Part shown: piece by piece, positions 5,776 to 11,864 of the stretch
How the letters are laid out: each line of letters starts with the position of its first letter
Numbering within the stretch: position 1 is the stretch's first letter
NCBI GenBank assembly: GCA_964460185.1
Contig: CAYWTM010000098.1
Location: 1-12,921 of the forward strand
DNA length: 12,921 bases
Reading direction: 5' to 3'
Source: JAVJPJ01 sp040217295
GTDB taxonomy: Bacteria; Pseudomonadota; Alphaproteobacteria; Rhodobacterales; Rhodobacteraceae
The notes under the pieces: generated by a model
Told to the model about the DNA's origin: nothing
Databases searched by the model: none
The model's input: the letters and a program-made list of their open reading frames with translations, nothing else
Made by a program: the position numbers and the translations under genes

Positions 5776-6885
5776 TCAGCGTTCCTTGAGGGTCGGCAAT
5801 CCGAGCATCCGCGAAAAGGAAAAACGCTTGTCGGAATCCGGCTGGCGGGCGGTTGACTTGGTCACCAGCGGCAGGATGAAATCCGCCATGTGCGCGTGCC
5901 GCGGGAACGCATAGGGATCCGCAGGTTTGCGCTTGCTGATCAGCGGGATCGGAAAGTTCGCCTGGTGCTTGTGGCCCGGCACGATGTGACCGAACGGGAA
6001 GCCCGCCTGGAGCTTGTGGCCCGGGATAAGATGGTCGAACGGGAACCGCGCCATGTATTTCTGCCCGGGCACCAGCGAATTCGTGCCCGGCTTGCCGTTG
6101 ATCAGAAGCGGGAAGGGCCAGTTCGCCATCCGCATGCCCCGCGGCACCAGGTGCCCGAAGGGGAATTTGGCCATGAACTTGTGCCCCGGCACGATATGGC
6201 CAAAGGGGAAGCCCGCCATGTGCTTGTGACCCGGCACGATGTGACCGAACGGGAACTTCGCCATGAACTTGTGCCCCGGCACGATATGGCCAAAGGGGAA
6301 CTTCGCCATGAACCTCTGGCGCGGGACCAGCAAGCCGAAGGGGAACCGTCCGTAGCGCTTTTCATGCGGCACCAGATGACCGATCGGTTTGTCGGCCATG
6401 TAGGTATTCTGCATGATCGTCGTCTCGATCGCCGGTTTGCGGCGGCTGATCAGCGGAATAGGCCAGTTCGCCATGTGATAGGTCGTGCTGCCCGGCGCGC
6501 GGTTGCGCGTCAGGAGCTTCGGATGATCGAGCAGGATCGAGTTCGCGAACCGCTCCGGAGCGTCCTTGACATACACCTCCTCGACAAGGTCGCCCATGTC
6601 GACAGCACCCATTTCCTTGGCCACGTCACGGGTGATCTGCGCTACGCCAAGCGGACGATAACCCGCCTTGACGACGATGACGGCGCCGCCTTTCTTGACG
6701 TGCTCTTCGTATTCCTGCGCCGTCGCGGCCTCCACATCGGCCGCGGTCAGCGCATCGACAAGGCCATCGGTCTTGTCGAAAAGATCGACGATGCGCGGCG
6801 AGAACCTTTGCATCTCGATGAGTTCGCGACGCACGCGGCGGGCCTGGCTGGCGCTGCCGTAAAGCCTGGAGATGATCTTTGTCAT
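5776..6885 (-). CDS. Tandem-repeat protein of the puc operon: YflT-like N-terminal domain plus 15/25-residue Pro-Gly-His repeats
   Basis: I do not recognise this 369-residue protein as a named gene product. Residues 1 to about 110 look like a YflT/general-stress 17M-type domain: MTKIISRLYGSASQARRVRREL, then HVKKGGAVIVVKAGYRP and GAVDM, matching that fold's VxxGGxLVxV...GAVDI pattern. From Met138 to residue 347 there is a regular repeat array. A 15-residue unit, best form MAKFPFGHIVPGHKF, occurs eight times. A 25-residue unit, beginning MANWPIPLISRRKPA and carrying ten extra residues, occurs three times. The order is A-B6-A-B2-A plus a degenerate end unit. No signal peptide or membrane segment is visible, so it is probably cytoplasmic or peripheral. 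The ATG at 6883-6885 follows GGGGGAGG. It lies 66 bases after pucC and before the operon terminator, which suggests a role in LH2 assembly or phototrophic stress (inference). Confidence 0.85.
   Translation of the reverse strand: MTKIISRLYGSASQARRVRRELIEMQRFSPRIVDLFDKTDGLVDALTAADVEAATAQEYEEHVKKGGAVIVVKAGYRPLGVAQITRDVAKEMGAVDMGDLVEEVYVKDAPERFANSILLDHPKLLTRNRAPGSTTYHMANWPIPLISRRKPAIETTIMQNTYMADKPIGHLVPHEKRYGRFPFGLLVPRQRFMAKFPFGHIVPGHKFMAKFPFGHIVPGHKHMAGFPFGHIVPGHKFMAKFPFGHLVPRGMRMANWPFPLLINGKPGTNSLVPGQKYMARFPFDHLIPGHKLQAGFPFGHIVPGHKHQANFPIPLISKRKPADPYAFPRHAHMADFILPLVTKSTARQPDSDKRFSFSRMLGLPTLKER
5845..6474 (-). repeat. In-frame tandem repeat array (45-bp and 75-bp units)
   Basis: Positions by unit: long unit 6400-6474; six short units 6130-6399; long unit 6055-6129; two short units 5965-6054; long unit 5890-5964; degenerate short unit 5845-5889. 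At DNA level, 40 identical bases recur at 6171-6210 and 6261-6300, exactly 90 bp apart. The unit at 6220-6264 is nearly identical to that at 5965-6009. This indicates recent duplication or gene conversion of two-unit blocks. Confidence 0.95.
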
Positions 6886-6951
6886 GGTGCCTCCCCCTTG
6901 ACGAAATTGGTCATGGCCCGTCCACGGTTCGGTGTGGTGCATGGCCCGGCG

Positions 6952-8463
6952 TCAATGCGCCGTGAGTCGTTGGTCCTCATGGGCCTCCCTCTCGGTTCGC
7001 CCCGCGCCTGGGCGCGGGGGCTCGGTGATCACGGCGGGGGTGTCCGGTCGAACCTGCCGATTGGATGGGTGGGCGGTCTGGTAATGATGTGCGGCCCGCG
7101 ATCTCACGATCATGATGCAAAATAGGGCCGCGAAAAGAAGAAACAACTCAAGGCTGAACACGGGCGTATAGGGCGCCTCGGGCCGGAAGGCTTCGGCGCC
7201 CGGCATGGCCTTGATGACATCGCGGATCACACCGCCGAGTGCCACGGCGATACCGGCGGCCGTGGCCTGCACCGCGCCCCAGGCGCCAAGGGCGAGCCCC
7301 ACCTGCTCACGCGGTGCACTGCGCATGGTGGCGGTCAGGGTGCCATGGCCGAACAGGCCCGCGCCCAGGCCCGCAAGCCCGGTGCCGATCACGAACATCG
7401 GCGGCTCGCCCAAGGGGCCGCTGGCAATGATCAGGGCAAAGGCGGGCACGCCGATCAGGCTGCCCCACCATGCCACGTCGATCGGATCCGCGCCGTTCAA
7501 CAGCACCTGCGACGCAATCCCGAAGCCGACCAGCCCGCCAAAGGCCAGCACGGCCGTCAGTCGCGTGGTCATCGCCACCGAGAGGTTCAGAACCTCGCCG
7601 CCATAGGGTTCCAGCAGCACATCGGCCATGCCGAATCCCATGGTGCCAAGCGCGATGATGACCAGCAATCCGATCGCGGCGCGGCCACGAATGAACAACC
7701 GCCACGCGTCAATGAAATCGGGGTGGGTCTGCACCGTGTTGGCACGCACGCGGTCGCGCGCCTCTTGTTTCCACATCGCAATCACATTCAGCGCTACCGT
7801 GATCACGGCAGCCGCCTGCACGACCTGGATCAGCCGGCCGGGCGAATAATTCGACAAGAGCGCCCCGAAGATGAGGGCGGAAAGGATCATTCCCAAAAGC
7901 AGCATCACATACATCAGGCCCACGACCTTGGGCTGGTCTTCGACCGGAACCAGATCCGTTGCCAGTGCAAGGCCGACGGTCTGCACCGTGTGTACGCCCG
8001 CGCCCACCAGCAAGAACGCCAGCGCCGCACTGGTGTGGCCGATCCAAAGCGGCGCATCTGCCGCCTCTTGGTAGCCGGACAGAACCAAAAGCGCGAAGGG
8101 CATGATCGCGAATCCGCCGAATTGCAGCATCGTGCCTTTCCAGATGTAAGGAACACGACGCCACCCAAGCGCGGATTGATGGATGTCGGATTTGTAGCCA
8201 ATCATCGCACGGAACGGTGCAAAGACCAAAGGCAGGGCAATCATCGCCCCCACCAGCGTCGCTGAAACACCCAGCTCCACGATCATCACACGATTGAGGG
8301 TGCCAACCAACAGCACCAGCGCCATACCGACGGTTACCTGGAACAGCGAAAGCCGCAACAGCCGCGATAGCGGCAGATCATCCGACGCCACATCCGAAAA
8401 CGGCATGAAACGTGGGCCAACCTGACGGATCTTGCGCAATGCGAGTTCGCGGGTGTTCAACAT
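6952..8463 (-). CDS. pucC: PucC, LH2 assembly protein (PucC/LhaA family, major facilitator fold)
   Basis: PucC is an integral inner-membrane protein needed for assembly of the LH2 antenna, thought to shepherd bacteriochlorophyll and antenna polypeptides. The 503-residue product has about twelve hydrophobic segments. It shows family-typical blocks: LRLSLFQVTVGMALVLLVGT, NRVMIVELGV, LPLVFAPFRAMIGYKSD and LGWRRVPYIWKGTMLQFGG. A hydrophilic tail of about 50 residues (after FCIMIVRSRAAHHYQ) makes it somewhat longer than the roughly 460-residue Rhodobacter PucC. The start ATG at 8461-8463 has no clear Shine-Dalgarno sequence; translation may depend on the upstream genes or begin at Met20. It lies 117 bases after pucA, with a stem-loop between, and is followed by the repeat-protein gene. 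Confidence 0.94.
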   Translation of the reverse strand: MLNTRELALRKIRQVGPRFMPFSDVASDDLPLSRLLRLSLFQVTVGMALVLLVGTLNRVMIVELGVSATLVGAMIALPLVFAPFRAMIGYKSDIHQSALGWRRVPYIWKGTMLQFGGFAIMPFALLVLSGYQEAADAPLWIGHTSAALAFLLVGAGVHTVQTVGLALATDLVPVEDQPKVVGLMYVMLLLGMILSALIFGALLSNYSPGRLIQVVQAAAVITVALNVIAMWKQEARDRVRANTVQTHPDFIDAWRLFIRGRAAIGLLVIIALGTMGFGMADVLLEPYGGEVLNLSVAMTTRLTAVLAFGGLVGFGIASQVLLNGADPIDVAWWGSLIGVPAFALIIASGPLGEPPMFVIGTGLAGLGAGLFGHGTLTATMRSAPREQVGLALGAWGAVQATAAGIAVALGGVIRDVIKAMPGAEAFRPEAPYTPVFSLELFLLFAALFCIMIVRSRAAHHYQTAHPSNRQVRPDTPAVITEPPRPGAGRTEREAHEDQRLTAH

Positions 8464-8513
8464 GGAATGGGGTCAATCGGAACCGGCCCGACCGTCACTT
8501 TCAGGTTAAGGGT

Positions 8514-8548
8514 CGGGTTGGGTGCAATCAGGTCATGCATCCAACCCG
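8514..8548 (-). other. Intercistronic stem-loop between pucA and pucC
   Basis: CGGGTTGG (8514-8521) and CCAACCCG (8541-8548) form an 8-bp GC-rich stem around a 19-base loop, 32 bases past the pucA stop and without a T tract. In Rhodobacter, a hairpin after pucBA stabilises a short, abundant pucBA transcript while less message continues into pucC. The position here fits that role, which is inference. Confidence 0.5.
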
Positions 8549-8580
8549 GATGATAAGGTCGTTCGTCATTGGTTCAACCC

Positions 8581-8919
8581 TTATTGAACAAGGGCCGCTT
8601 GGGTGAGGTCATCCACCACCAATGTTCCGGTGCGCCCATCAGGCAGGATCACACGGAGGGTTTCGGTTCCATCAGCGCTGGCTTCAAGGTACATCGGAAG
8701 GTCAGCAGCTTCAGCCGAAGCCGGCAACACCGTTGTTTCCTGAGACAATGCCGCAGTCGCGCCGGAGCCAAGTTCGTTGCCGGACAGGAAATCCGCCACC
8801 CAAGAGGTGTTCGACAGAACAGCCACATGCACGGCAAATGAACCTACGGCCACGGCACTAAGGAACAGTGGGACACCCACGGTCGGCTTTACCACCAACC
8901 ACATTTTCGCATTATTCAT
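8581..8919 (-). CDS. pucA: LH2 alpha polypeptide PucA with long C-terminal extension
   Basis: The alpha apoprotein binds bacteriochlorophyll and carotenoid in LH2. Residues 1-46 match the family: MNNAKMWLVVKP (Met1 being the B800 ligand region), a single membrane helix, and AVHVAVLSNTSW with His31 as the ring bacteriochlorophyll ligand. Positions 44-45 are Phe-Leu, where B850-type complexes usually have two aromatic residues (Tyr-Tyr or Tyr-Trp). The product is 112 residues, twice the usual 50-60. Residues 48-112 are an extra, presumably periplasmic tail: an Ala/Ser/Thr/Glu-rich linker, then a segment with beta-like pattern (TLRVILPDGRTGTLVVDD). GAGAGGGG lies about 9 bases before the ATG, and pucB ends 14 bases upstream. 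Extended alpha chains have precedent in Puc2A of R. sphaeroides. Confidence 0.93.
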   Translation of the reverse strand: MNNAKMWLVVKPTVGVPLFLSAVAVGSFAVHVAVLSNTSWVADFLSGNELGSGATAALSQETTVLPASAEAADLPMYLEASADGTETLRVILPDGRTGTLVVDDLTQAALVQ

Positions 8920-8933
8920 GTTTCAAGCCCCTC

Positions 8934-9089
8934 TCAGCCGAGCCACGGTGTGGAAACGGCAACAAGCACATGGGCGAGCAGCGCAATCGCGCCGAACACT
9001 CGCGTGCCGTCGATGAGGTAGCTATGCACCTCTTCGGCTTCTTTCAGGGTCAAGCCTGTTGGCCAAACCTTATCGGGATCGTCGGACAT
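8934..9089 (-). CDS. pucB: LH2 beta polypeptide PucB
   Basis: A 51-residue antenna polypeptide starting MSDDPDKVWPTGLTLKEAEE. It pairs with the alpha chain in the LH2 ring in the inner membrane. His22 (EEVHSYLIDGTRVF) and Arg30 match beta residues that surround B800. His40 (ALLAHVLVAVSTPWLG) is the ligand of the ring bacteriochlorophyll, and the ending TPWLG is typical. The start ATG at 9087-9089 is preceded by AGGAGGAGCGGAGG, a very strong ribosome-binding region expected for an abundant protein. pucA follows after 14 bases. The length invites omission by automated gene calling. Confidence 0.96.
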   Translation of the reverse strand: MSDDPDKVWPTGLTLKEAEEVHSYLIDGTRVFGAIALLAHVLVAVSTPWLG

Positions 9090-9190
9090 CCTCCGCTCCT
9101 CCTATTTTGCGTTACGAATAGACGGGCGAGTGCCACGCCTTGCGTGGGGCCAGACGTGAATTTCCAAATCGGACCACCACTGCGTTAGAG

Positions 9191-9208
9191 TGTCACGCGT
9201 GGTTTACA
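9191..9208. promoter_or_regulatory. PpsR/CrtJ-type operator, proximal site
   Basis: TGT-cacgcgtggttt-ACA is an exact match to the TGT-N12-ACA palindrome bound by PpsR (CrtJ), the repressor of photosynthesis genes responding to oxygen, redox state and light. It lies about 100 bp upstream of the pucB start. Confidence 0.8.
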
Positions 9209-9216
9209 ATGGCAAC

Positions 9217-9234
9217 TGTAAATCCTGCGGTACA
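9217..9234. promoter_or_regulatory. PpsR/CrtJ-type operator, distal site
   Basis: TGT-aaatcctgcggt-ACA is a second exact TGT-N12-ACA site, separated from the first by 8 bp (centres 26 bp apart). Pairs at 8-bp spacing allow cooperative CrtJ binding at Rhodobacter bchC, so the pair is unlikely to be chance. Confidence 0.8.
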
Positions 9235-9359
9235 CTCGCAATTCTTGTATAAAGTCGAAATCCTTGCACAAATCGTGAAGAAGATGACCGCAGGAACAGA
9301 ATTCTTGCGATTACGCCATATTTAATTGATCCAGGCTTCGGGGTGGCTCGTAGAAACCG

Positions 9360-10304
9360 CTATATCTTCGTGGAAACTGTCAGCCCAAGAAGCCGCTCCA
9401 CGGTGGCCGAGTCGCACAATTCGGTCGCCGGCGTTGTGCAAGCCGCACTGGCGGATGCGCATCCATGCTGCAAGACCCCCGCCAGGGTCATCTCGCGCGA
9501 CAGCGCCAGAACCGCGCCCGCCACGAAACTGTCCCCTGCCCCGGTCCGCGACACCACCGGCACATCTGCCACCGGCGCGTGCCATCGTTCTTGTGCCGTC
9601 ACCAGGACCGATCCCTCCGCACCGCGTCCGCAGATCACAATCGAGGCCACGCCGCGCGACACGAGGTCGGCCGCGAAATCGGCGCTGTCACGCGCTGTGG
9701 GAAACGTCTGGCCGGACAACGTCTCGGCCTCGGGGCCATCGATACGCAGCACCGCGAGGCCAAGGGCCGGATGCGCGACAGCGGCGCGCAAGGCCGCACC
9801 GGACGTGTCCAGCACGACCCGCCCCCCCGCCCGCGCAAGCCCGGTCATCAGGTCGACCAGCCATTCGGGCTGAACACCGGGCGGCAGCGATCCGCTGAAC
9901 ACCACCCAGTCGCCCGCCGACACGCGCCGCTCCAACGCGATGCGGGCCTGGGTGAAATCGGTCTCGGACCAGCTCGGACCCGGAAAGATGAACCGGTACT
10001 GCCGGCCGGTATCGGTTTCGATCACCGAAAGGTTCTGGCGCAGATCGCCCGGCGCCGGCAGCAATTCCGTTGGTGTGTCGCGCGCCGCCATCATCTGCTG
10101 CAAGGCCACCCCCGCCAGACCGCCAGCCGCTGCAAGCGCCACCGCCTCTCCGCCCAACTGGCGGATGGCGCGCGCCACGTTCAGGCCCCCGCCGCCCGGA
10201 TCGCGGGTTGGATCGGTGCAGCGCAGCTTTTCGGACGCCTTCAGATGCGGGGTCCGGGTCTCAAGATCCAGCGCGGGGTTCAGCGTTACGGTCAAAATGG
10301 CCAT
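9360..10304 (-). CDS. pfkB: PfkB-family sugar-phosphate kinase, 6-phosphofructokinase II (Pfk-2)-like
   Basis: This 314-residue ribokinase-fold kinase is closest, by recalled sequence, to Pfk-2 of E. coli, which phosphorylates fructose 6-phosphate with ATP. Shared blocks are TLNPALD (7-13), KLRCT then DPGGGGLNVARAI (26-47), RQNLSV, GRQYRFIFPG (100-109), FSGSLPPGV (136-144) and the catalytic TGAGDSF (254-260, base Asp258). The usual KxNxxE stretch, where Asn and Glu support Mg-ATP, reads RIDGPE (187-192), so the Asn is replaced by Asp. It starts 90 bases after mtlK, as the last gene of a polyol operon. R. sphaeroides has a fructokinase (mtlZ) in its corresponding operon; the motifs here favour a phospho-sugar rather than free fructose. 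1-phosphofructokinase is the main alternative. The start lacks a strong Shine-Dalgarno sequence. Confidence 0.85.
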   Translation of the reverse strand: MAILTVTLNPALDLETRTPHLKASEKLRCTDPTRDPGGGGLNVARAIRQLGGEAVALAAAGGLAGVALQQMMAARDTPTELLPAPGDLRQNLSVIETDTGRQYRFIFPGPSWSETDFTQARIALERRVSAGDWVVFSGSLPPGVQPEWLVDLMTGLARAGGRVVLDTSGAALRAAVAHPALGLAVLRIDGPEAETLSGQTFPTARDSADFAADLVSRGVASIVICGRGAEGSVLVTAQERWHAPVADVPVVSRTGAGDSFVAGAVLALSREMTLAGVLQHGCASASAACTTPATELCDSATVERLLGLTVSTKI

Positions 10305-10329
10305 GGGCAGACTTAATCAGGGAAGACAA

Positions 10330-10343
10330 GCCTTTGCAAAGGC
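10330..10343. promoter_or_regulatory. 14-bp perfect palindrome upstream of pfkB
   Basis: GCCTTTGCAAAGGC is a perfect palindrome in the 90-bp gap between mtlK and the kinase gene, 25 bases before the kinase start. It could be an operator or a short hairpin. No regulator can be named from sequence. Confidence 0.4.
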
Positions 10344-10394
10344 CCGATTGCGCCCGGCCCGGCGGCAGGGCCACGTCCCGGACATCGGCGCGGA

Positions 10395-11864
10395 TCAGGC
10401 CTCCGACGTGTAGGCGCGCAACGCCGCTTCGGTGCCGTCGGACCACACCAGCGTCAGCCAGCGACCGAACGCGTCCGCAAACCGCGGGGCATCCGCAAGC
10501 GCGCCATAGATATGGCGTTGTTCCAGCCAGGCTTGTGGCCGGTCCCTGGCCGCGCGGGCCACTTGTTGCAAGGCGTCCCAGAACGGGTCATTGGCCGCGA
10601 TGGTGGATCCGTCCTCGCGGGTGCCGTGGCACATGCGCGCCCAAAGCGCCTCGACCAGCGCCAGCCCCTCGACCGGCGCGCCGGTGGCCAGCGCGTCGCG
10701 CACGATCGGCAATACGAACCCGCTATGGCGCGATGATCCGTCAAAGGCCACGCGGCGGGACGTGTCGACGATCTCGGGGTTGGAAAACCGTCCCTCGATC
10801 AGGTCCACGTAGGCGGCGGGCTCCATACCGGGCACCGGAGAGACATGGGGGGCGATTTCACGGGTTTCGACCTTGCGAAACAGCGCCCGGATCAAGGGAT
10901 GCTCCATGCAGCCCGCGATGGTTTCGACCGACAAGAGCTCGCCCGGATTGGCGATGACCTGGTGACCGGCATTCAGGATGCGGATTTTCATGGCCTCGTA
11001 GCTGTGCACATCATCGGTAAAGGTGACGCCCACACGATCCCAATCGGGGCGACCGGCGCAGAACGCATCCTCGATCACCCACTGGCGAAAGTTCTCGTGG
11101 GTGACGGGCACCTGATCCTCGATGCCGAAGCCGCGCACCAGGGCCAGCTCGTTCGGGCCCGTGGCGGGCACGATGCAATCCACCATCGAATTGGGAAAGC
11201 TGCAGCTCGCGTCGATCCACCGTGCCAGATCCGGGTCGGACAGGCGCGCCAGGCCAACGACCGTCTGCCGCAAGATCGCGCCATTGCCCTGGAGATTGTC
11301 GCAGCTTTGGCAGGTAAACGGACCATGCCCTGCATCCCTGCGCCGTTTCAGCGCGGCGATCATCGCCCCAAAGGCCGTCATCGGCGTATCGGGATGGGCT
11401 GCGTCATGCTGGATATCGGGATGGGCCGCATCGAAACTGCCATCGGAAGGCGCGATGTAATACCCGCCTTCGGTCACGGTCATGGCCACGATCCGGATGG
11501 CCGGATCCGCCATCTTGCCGATCAGGCTGGCATTGCCCACCTCGACCGGGACGAAATCGATCATCGATCCGATCACCTCGGCCGACCGGCCCGAGGGGTC
11601 CAGTTCGATCAGCGTGCTCAGGCAATCCTGCGCCTTGAGCTTTTCGCGCATGACGCCATCATTGGGCCGGACGCCCGCGCCGATGATCGCCCAGTCATGG
11701 TTCAGACCCTTCTCGAACAGGCGATGCAGATACCACGCCTGATGCCCCCGGTGAAAATTGCCAAGCCCGATATGCACGATCCCCGGCGTCAGCGATGCAC
11801 GGTCATAGGTCGGGCCAAGCACCCCGTGAGGAAGCCGGCCAAGTGCCTGATTCGAAAGTTTCAT
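10395..11864 (-). CDS. mtlK: Mannitol 2-dehydrogenase MtlK (polyol-specific long-chain dehydrogenase)
   Basis: MtlK oxidises D-mannitol to D-fructose with NAD+ in the cytoplasm. The 489-residue length is normal for the family. GIVHIGLGNFHRGHQAWYLH (residues 28-47) is the nucleotide-binding signature. KIRILNAGH (293-301) supplies the catalytic Lys293, Asn298 and His301, the K-x4-N-x2-H pattern of Pseudomonas fluorescens mannitol dehydrogenase (Lys295, Asn300, His303). I chose the ATG at 11862-11864, whose ATGA overlaps the smoS stop; a GTG 12 bases upstream is also in frame. Fructuronate or tagaturonate reductases share this fold, but the adjacent smoS and transporter favour mannitol or arabinitol. 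It is the third gene of the polyol operon. Confidence 0.92.
   Translation of the reverse strand: MKLSNQALGRLPHGVLGPTYDRASLTPGIVHIGLGNFHRGHQAWYLHRLFEKGLNHDWAIIGAGVRPNDGVMREKLKAQDCLSTLIELDPSGRSAEVIGSMIDFVPVEVGNASLIGKMADPAIRIVAMTVTEGGYYIAPSDGSFDAAHPDIQHDAAHPDTPMTAFGAMIAALKRRRDAGHGPFTCQSCDNLQGNGAILRQTVVGLARLSDPDLARWIDASCSFPNSMVDCIVPATGPNELALVRGFGIEDQVPVTHENFRQWVIEDAFCAGRPDWDRVGVTFTDDVHSYEAMKIRILNAGHQVIANPGELLSVETIAGCMEHPLIRALFRKVETREIAPHVSPVPGMEPAAYVDLIEGRFSNPEIVDTSRRVAFDGSSRHSGFVLPIVRDALATGAPVEGLALVEALWARMCHGTREDGSTIAANDPFWDALQQVARAARDRPQAWLEQRHIYGALADAPRFADAFGRWLTLVWSDGTEAALRAYTSEA

Larger units (their letters stand above)
9090..9359 (-). promoter_or_regulatory. puc operon upstream region
   Basis: This 270-bp interval separates the end of the polyol operon from pucB and must hold the puc promoter. 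It is AT-richer than its surroundings, especially at 9236-9330. It contains two PpsR/CrtJ-type sites (9191-9234) and a small leader hairpin (9133-9147, CCACGC-ctt-GCGTGG). Transcription runs leftward. I could not fix the core promoter boxes or find a clear FnrL (TTGAT-N4-ATCAA) site. Confidence 0.75.

Noticed and set aside
5845..6474. CRISPR array as the cause of the regular repeats
   Set aside because: The 45-bp units are contiguous without spacers, stay in one reading frame and encode conserved peptides.
5890..7125. 411-residue plus-strand open frame opposite the repeat gene, itself repetitive
   Set aside because: Any frame opposite a tandem repeat is repetitive. The minus frame has the ribosome-binding site, operon position and terminator, while the plus frame runs on into pucC.
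7345..8265. 306-residue plus-strand open frame within pucC
   Set aside because: Antisense to a clear membrane protein; the product is an Arg/His/Gln-rich nonsense sequence typical of high-GC shadows.
9133..9147. Leader hairpin CCACGC-ctt-GCGTGG as a puc attenuator
   Set aside because: The stem is only 6 bp with no T tract, no competing structure and no leader peptide, so it is just noted as a small hairpin in the untranslated region.
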